A stretch of DNA of 64,000 bases from Amycolatopsis anabasis (GTDB lineage Bacteria > Actinomycetota > Actinomycetes > Mycobacteriales > Pseudonocardiaceae). The position numbers and the translations under genes are program-made. The notes beneath the pieces were generated by a model, which ran no database searches, was not told the DNA's origin, and saw only the letters and a list, made by a program, of their open reading frames with translations. Location of the stretch: assembly GCF_009765355.1 (NCBI RefSeq), contig NZ_VTHK01000015.1, positions 1-64,000 of the forward strand, read 5' to 3'. Below, in pieces: positions 60,787 to 64,000 of this stretch; positions within the stretch are counted from its first letter, which is position 1; every line of letters starts with the position of its first letter.

Positions 60787-61506
60787 TCACGCATCCCCTC
60801 TGCGGAACAGGGCACCCAGCTCCGCCGACGTCCGGGTGTCTCCGGCGAGCCGCAGGCCCGCCCAGATCGTCACCTGGTTGGCGGTGAGCACCGGCTTGCC
60901 CAGCCGCTCCTCGATCGTGTTCACCACGCCGAGCGTGCGCATCGCCGTGTCCGGGATCAGCAGCGCCTCGGCCTCCCGGGAATCATGCCGCAGCGCCAGT
61001 TCGACGACCGCTTCCGGGGGGAGTTGCCCCACCTCGGCGGCGGTGTCGATGTCCTCGCTCGACATCGCCACCACGTCGACGCCGCCGGCGCCGAGGAACT
61101 CGACAAACAGCTTCGCGACGTCGTCCGGATAGCTCGCCGCGACCGCCACCCGGCGCAGCCCGAGCGCTTCGGCCGCCCGCACGAAGGCGAACGACGTGCT
61201 GGTCGCCGGGACACCCGCGTCGATCGCCAGCTTCGCCGCCTGGTCCTCGGCGCCGCCCCAGCGGTACACGAAACTCCCACTCGTGCACGCCCACACCACC
61301 GCGTCCGGCTGGTGCTTCGCCAGCAGCGCCGCGCCCTCGGCGAGCCGTTTCTCGCTGCCCAGGTCGAGCAGTTCGGGCACCGCGTGCAGATCCGTGCCGT
61401 AGATGTGCTCCACCGGCAGCCGCACGTCCGGGCCGAGCAGCCGTTCCGCCAGCGGGTAGTCGTCCTCGGCGGCGTGGTCGGGGTAGATGAACCCGATCGT
61501 CGGCAT
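60787..61506 (-). CDS. Maleate isomerase/Asp-Glu racemase superfamily protein (one-Cys variant)
   Basis: The 239-residue protein has the maleate isomerase/arylmalonate decarboxylase fold: MPTIGFIYPDHAAEDDYPLA at the start, first catalytic-site segment VVWACTSGSFVYRWG with Cys, and GKPVLTANQVTIWAGLRLAG near the end. The position where the second Cys is expected reads LLIPDTAMRT, so only one Cys is left. This could mean a decarboxylase or a changed isomerase mechanism. It precedes the GntR gene in one transcript, behind an exact operator (61530-61543). Confidence 0.87.
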   Translation of the reverse strand: MPTIGFIYPDHAAEDDYPLAERLLGPDVRLPVEHIYGTDLHAVPELLDLGSEKRLAEGAALLAKHQPDAVVWACTSGSFVYRWGGAEDQAAKLAIDAGVPATSTSFAFVRAAEALGLRRVAVAASYPDDVAKLFVEFLGAGGVDVVAMSSEDIDTAAEVGQLPPEAVVELALRHDSREAEALLIPDTAMRTLGVVNTIEERLGKPVLTANQVTIWAGLRLAGDTRTSAELGALFRRGDA

Positions 61507-61529
61507 GCGCGCACCTCCGAGTGGAAGAA

Positions 61530-61543
61530 GATTGTCAACAATC
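61530..61543. promoter_or_regulatory. GntR/FCD-type operator, site 2
   Basis: GATTGT-CA-ACAATC, a perfect palindrome, 23 bp upstream of the racemase-fold gene that leads the gntR transcript. It suggests autorepression. Confidence 0.8.
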
Positions 61544-61569
61544 CTAGTAGAAGACTACTGTCAAGTCAC

Positions 61570-62310
61570 CTAGTGCACCTCGCGCAACCACTCCCCGGGG
61601 CCGACGATCGGCAGGTCCATCCGCTTGAGGCAGGCCCACATGGTGAGCTGGTTGGCGGTCAGCACCGGTTTGCCCAGCTTCTTCTCCAGCGGTTCGATCA
61701 GGTCGTAGGTCGGCAGGTTCGTGCAGCTCACGAAGATCACGTCGGCGTCGGGATGGTCACCGGCCAGGATCCGCTCGGCGATCGTCCGGTAGCTGACCTT
61801 CCAGATGCCGCCGCCGAGCCCGAGGTGCTCGCTGGCCACCGTCCGGACCCCCAGTTCGCCCAGGAAGTCGTGCAGCTTCCCGGTCAGGTCCGCGTCGTAC
61901 GGGGTGATCACCGAGGCGCGGCGCACGTCGAGCTGGTGCAGCACCTCGGCCAGCGCGCCCGACGTGGTCACCGCGTCCGGCGCACCCGCGTCGCAGATCG
62001 CCTTGCACAGCGAACGTTCGTAGTCGATGCCGTTGACGAAACTGCCCGAGGTGCACAGGTAGGCGACGACCTCCGGTTCGACGTGCAGCACGTCCCGGGT
62101 CGCGGCCGCCAGGTGCTGGCTGTTGCTGACCAGCTGCGCCATCTCCATGCTGACCGGCACCGGTTCGTACGGGGTGCGCGCCAGGTGCAGGGAGACCTCC
62201 ATCGGCACCCAGCGCCAGAGTTCCCGCTCCAGGGCGAGGTCGAACGGCGCGATCACGCCGATTCCCCGTTGCGCGAGCGGCCCGTCGAAGTCGAGCAGGT
62301 CCAAATCCAA
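61570..62310 (-). CDS. Maleate isomerase/Asp-Glu racemase superfamily protein (two-Cys variant)
   Basis: The 246-residue paralogue of the previous gene keeps both cysteine segments: VAYLCTSGSFVNGIDYERS and VIFVSCTNLPTYDLIEPLEK, followed by GKPVLTANQLTMWACLKRM. Both Cys are needed in maleate cis-trans isomerase. The start is inferred as TTG 62310, 6 bp after GGGAG; a longer frame from 62388 would include the operator and lacks a ribosome binding site. It is divergent from the 2-hydroxyacid dehydrogenase. Confidence 0.85.
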   Translation of the reverse strand: MDLDLLDFDGPLAQRGIGVIAPFDLALERELWRWVPMEVSLHLARTPYEPVPVSMEMAQLVSNSQHLAAATRDVLHVEPEVVAYLCTSGSFVNGIDYERSLCKAICDAGAPDAVTTSGALAEVLHQLDVRRASVITPYDADLTGKLHDFLGELGVRTVASEHLGLGGGIWKVSYRTIAERILAGDHPDADVIFVSCTNLPTYDLIEPLEKKLGKPVLTANQLTMWACLKRMDLPIVGPGEWLREVH

Positions 62311-62359
62311 GGTCAGCTCCCGTGACGTTCTTGAGGAGTGCCTCCGGGGTGAGTCCTCG

Positions 62360-62373
62360 GATTGTTGACAATC
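62360..62373. promoter_or_regulatory. GntR/FCD-type operator, site 3
   Basis: GATTGT-TG-ACAATC, the exact reverse complement of site 2, between the divergent two-Cys racemase-fold gene and the 2-hydroxyacid dehydrogenase. Confidence 0.8.
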
Positions 62374-62399
62374 ATACGACCGACTCATACCGTGTCAAC

Positions 62400-63392
62400 G
62401 TGGCTGGCACCGAGGAATTCGCTCCGGAAGGTCCGGTGGTGGCGGTGCTGTGCGGTGATCAGCACCCCCCGGACATGCACCCCATCGAACGCGCCGCGGT
62501 GGTTCGTTACACCCGCGCGGGCGGCCTGGAAGCGGCGCTGGCCGGAGCCGATGTCCTTTTTGTCTACGACTTCCTTTCCACCGCCGTGCCCGGCGCCTGG
62601 CTCGCGGCGGATCGCTTGCGCTGGCTGCACATCGCGAGCGCGGGGGTGGACCCGGTGCTGTTCGACGGACTGCGGGACAGCGACGTCGTGCTGACCAACT
62701 CCCGGGGCGTCTTCGACGATTCGATCGCCGAGTACGTGCTCGGGGTGATCCTGACCTTCGCCAAGGATTTCGCCCGATCGTGGGCCCTGCAAGAGGATTC
62801 TTGTTGGCACCACCGGGAAACCGAGCGGATCGCGGATCGGCACGCGCTGGTGGTCGGCACCGGGCCGATCGGCCGGGCGATCGCGCGGATGCTGCGGGCC
62901 GCCGGAATGCGGGTCTCCGGTGCCGGAAGGCGGGCCCGCGAGGGCGACCCGGACTTCGGCACCGTGCACGCTTCCGGCGACCTCGCCGAACACCTGCCCG
63001 GCGCCGACTACGTGGTGGCCGTGGCACCGCTGACCGAACAGACCAAGGGCCTGTTCGACGCCCGGGCGTTCGCCGCGATGAAACCGTCCGCCCGGTTCGT
63101 CAACGTGGGGCGGGGCGAGCTCGTCGTCACCGGCGACCTGGTCGAGGCCCTGCGCGCCGGGCGGATCGCCGGGGCTGCGCTGGACGTGTTCGAGACCGAA
63201 CCGCTGCCCGTCGACAGTCCACTCTGGACTATGGATAACGTGCTCGTGTCGCCGCACATGTCCGGCGACTTCATCGGCTGGCGCACCACGCTGGTCGAGG
63301 TGTTCCGGGACAACTTCGACCGGTGGCTGGCCGGTCGGCCACTGCGTAATGTCGTGGACAAGCGCCTGGGTTACGTGCCCTCGGCACGGTGA
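62400..63392 (+). CDS. D-2-hydroxyacid dehydrogenase
   Basis: The 330-residue NAD-dependent D-isomer-specific dehydrogenase has the dinucleotide motif ALVVGTGPIGRAIARMLRAA near residue 155 and the catalytic trio: Arg in VNVGRGELV, Glu in LDVFETEPLP and His in VSPHMSGD. It would reduce a 2-oxoacid or oxidise a D-2-hydroxyacid. The start is uncertain: GTG 62400 is the best in-frame choice, 26 bp after operator site 3 with no clear ribosome binding site, possibly a leaderless transcript. The amidase follows 8 bp after its stop. Confidence 0.9.
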   Translation: MAGTEEFAPEGPVVAVLCGDQHPPDMHPIERAAVVRYTRAGGLEAALAGADVLFVYDFLSTAVPGAWLAADRLRWLHIASAGVDPVLFDGLRDSDVVLTNSRGVFDDSIAEYVLGVILTFAKDFARSWALQEDSCWHHRETERIADRHALVVGTGPIGRAIARMLRAAGMRVSGAGRRAREGDPDFGTVHASGDLAEHLPGADYVVAVAPLTEQTKGLFDARAFAAMKPSARFVNVGRGELVVTGDLVEALRAGRIAGAALDVFETEPLPVDSPLWTMDNVLVSPHMSGDFIGWRTTLVEVFRDNFDRWLAGRPLRNVVDKRLGYVPSAR

Positions 63393-63400
63393 GGAGGAAC

Positions 63401-64000
63401 ATGGCCGTGAACACGGGCACCCTGCTGACGGCGAGCGAGCTCGTCGCGGCGTATTCCACCGGCGAGTTGTCCCCGGTGGAAGCGACCCGGGCCGCGCTGC
63501 AGGCGATCGAGGACCGCGACGGCGAATGCAACGCCTACTGCCTGGTCGACCCCGAGGTGGCGCTCGAACAGGCCCGCGCGTCGGAGATCCGGTGGCGTGA
63601 GGGCAATCCGATCGGCTGGCTGGACGGGGTGCCGACCTCGATCAAGGACATGTTCCTCACCCAGGGCTGGCCCACCCTGCGGGGTTCCCGGGCGATCGAT
63701 CCGGAGCAGCCGTGGGACGTCGACAGCCCGGTGACCGCGCGCCTGCGGGAGAACGGCCTGGTGTTCCTCGGCAAGACCACCACCCCGGAACTCGCCTGGA
63801 AGGGCGTGACCGACAGCCCGCTGACCGGGATCACCCGGAACCCGTGGGATCCGTCGAAGACGGCGGGCGGGTCCAGCGGCGGCAGCGCGGCCGCGGTGGC
63901 CGCCGGGATGGGCGAGCTCTCCGTGGGCACGGACGGCGGCGGTTCGGTCCGGATCCCCGCGTCGTTCTGCGGGATCGTCGGGTTCAAACCGACGCACGGC
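63401..64000 (+). CDS. Amidase, amidase-signature family (3' end outside window)
   Basis: The first 200 residues of an amidase signature enzyme are present. The catalytic Lys is in GVPTSIKDMFLTQG, the cis-Ser/Ser in TAGGSSGGSAAAVAAG and SVGTDGGGSVRIPASF, so the Ser-cisSer-Lys triad is complete. It hydrolyses carboxamides to acid and ammonia; with the neighbours, a maleamate-like or other small amide substrate is possible. ATG 63401 follows GAGGAGG. It is coupled to the dehydrogenase upstream and controlled with it. Confidence 0.93.
   Translation, partial: MAVNTGTLLTASELVAAYSTGELSPVEATRAALQAIEDRDGECNAYCLVDPEVALEQARASEIRWREGNPIGWLDGVPTSIKDMFLTQGWPTLRGSRAIDPEQPWDVDSPVTARLRENGLVFLGKTTTPELAWKGVTDSPLTGITRNPWDPSKTAGGSSGGSAAAVAAGMGELSVGTDGGGSVRIPASFCGIVGFKPTHG

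Noticed and set aside
62311..62388. Longer start for the two-Cys racemase-fold gene at ATG 62388
   Set aside because: It would place the GntR operator inside the coding sequence, the added residues are polar and unlike the family, and no ribosome binding site precedes it.

Overview
The window is high-GC actinobacterial DNA. Gene families, the many GTG starts, and stop/start overlaps of the ATGA, GTGA and TGATG kind point to Pseudonocardiaceae, most likely Amycolatopsis or a close relative. This rests on gene content only; there is no rRNA or marker gene in the window. I found no tRNA, rRNA, CRISPR array, insertion sequence or prophage.

Layout. Bases 1-4.3 kb hold the end of an RHS/YD-repeat polymorphic toxin whose C-terminal domain resembles the ADP-ribosyltransferase-like toxin Tse2, followed by a candidate immunity gene. 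4.3-10.8 kb, minus strand: an ABC-2 ATPase and permease, a fused two-half ABC exporter and a DUF4291 gene broken by an amber codon. 11.5-21 kb: alanine dehydrogenase, a quinone-oxidoreductase-like enzyme, a PadR-VOC-PucR operon, a second VOC protein, an FAD monooxygenase, and metY-metX for homocysteine synthesis. 21-30.1 kb: a TetR regulator, a secreted SGNH lipase and a carboxylase/acyl-CoA dehydrogenase operon (accD1-accA1-fadE type), with three matching palindromes at the TetR and carboxylase promoters; then a methionine aminopeptidase remnant, a GNAT and an SDR. 30.2-34 kb: a PhaC-like hydrolase, a MarR protein with a cysteine cluster, an output-less MASE1 membrane protein and a GIY-YIG protein. 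34-41.6 kb is a fatty-acid oxidation block: fadE23/fadE24-like dehydrogenases, a tandem-TetR regulator of the Mce3R type, and fadA-fadB.

41.7-46.9 kb looks like an accessory patch: an XRE-TPR regulator, two small unknown proteins, a short XRE protein, a secreted endonuclease/exonuclease/phosphatase-fold protein, a DUF4157 (eCIS-core) protein with an unknown C-terminal half, and arsenate reductase. 47-50 kb holds an IlvX-like ThDP enzyme and a GlcD-like flavoprotein. From 50 kb to the end there is a catabolic gene set: DUF3830, a class III aminotransferase, a succinate-semialdehyde dehydrogenase, a tartrate/D-malate dehydrogenase-type enzyme, a GntR/FCD regulator, two maleate-isomerase-family proteins, a 2-hydroxyacid dehydrogenase and an amidase. 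A SnoaL-like protein and a large CtpI-type P-ATPase are inserted in it. Three near-identical 14-bp palindromes in its promoter regions suggest one GntR regulon.

The most unusual non-coding feature is a set of intergenic repeat families: a 51-bp palindrome in three copies with compensatory changes, a second hairpin family, 21-bp tandem repeats in three gaps and both orientations, a 30-bp tandem array and a 99-bp-spaced duplication.
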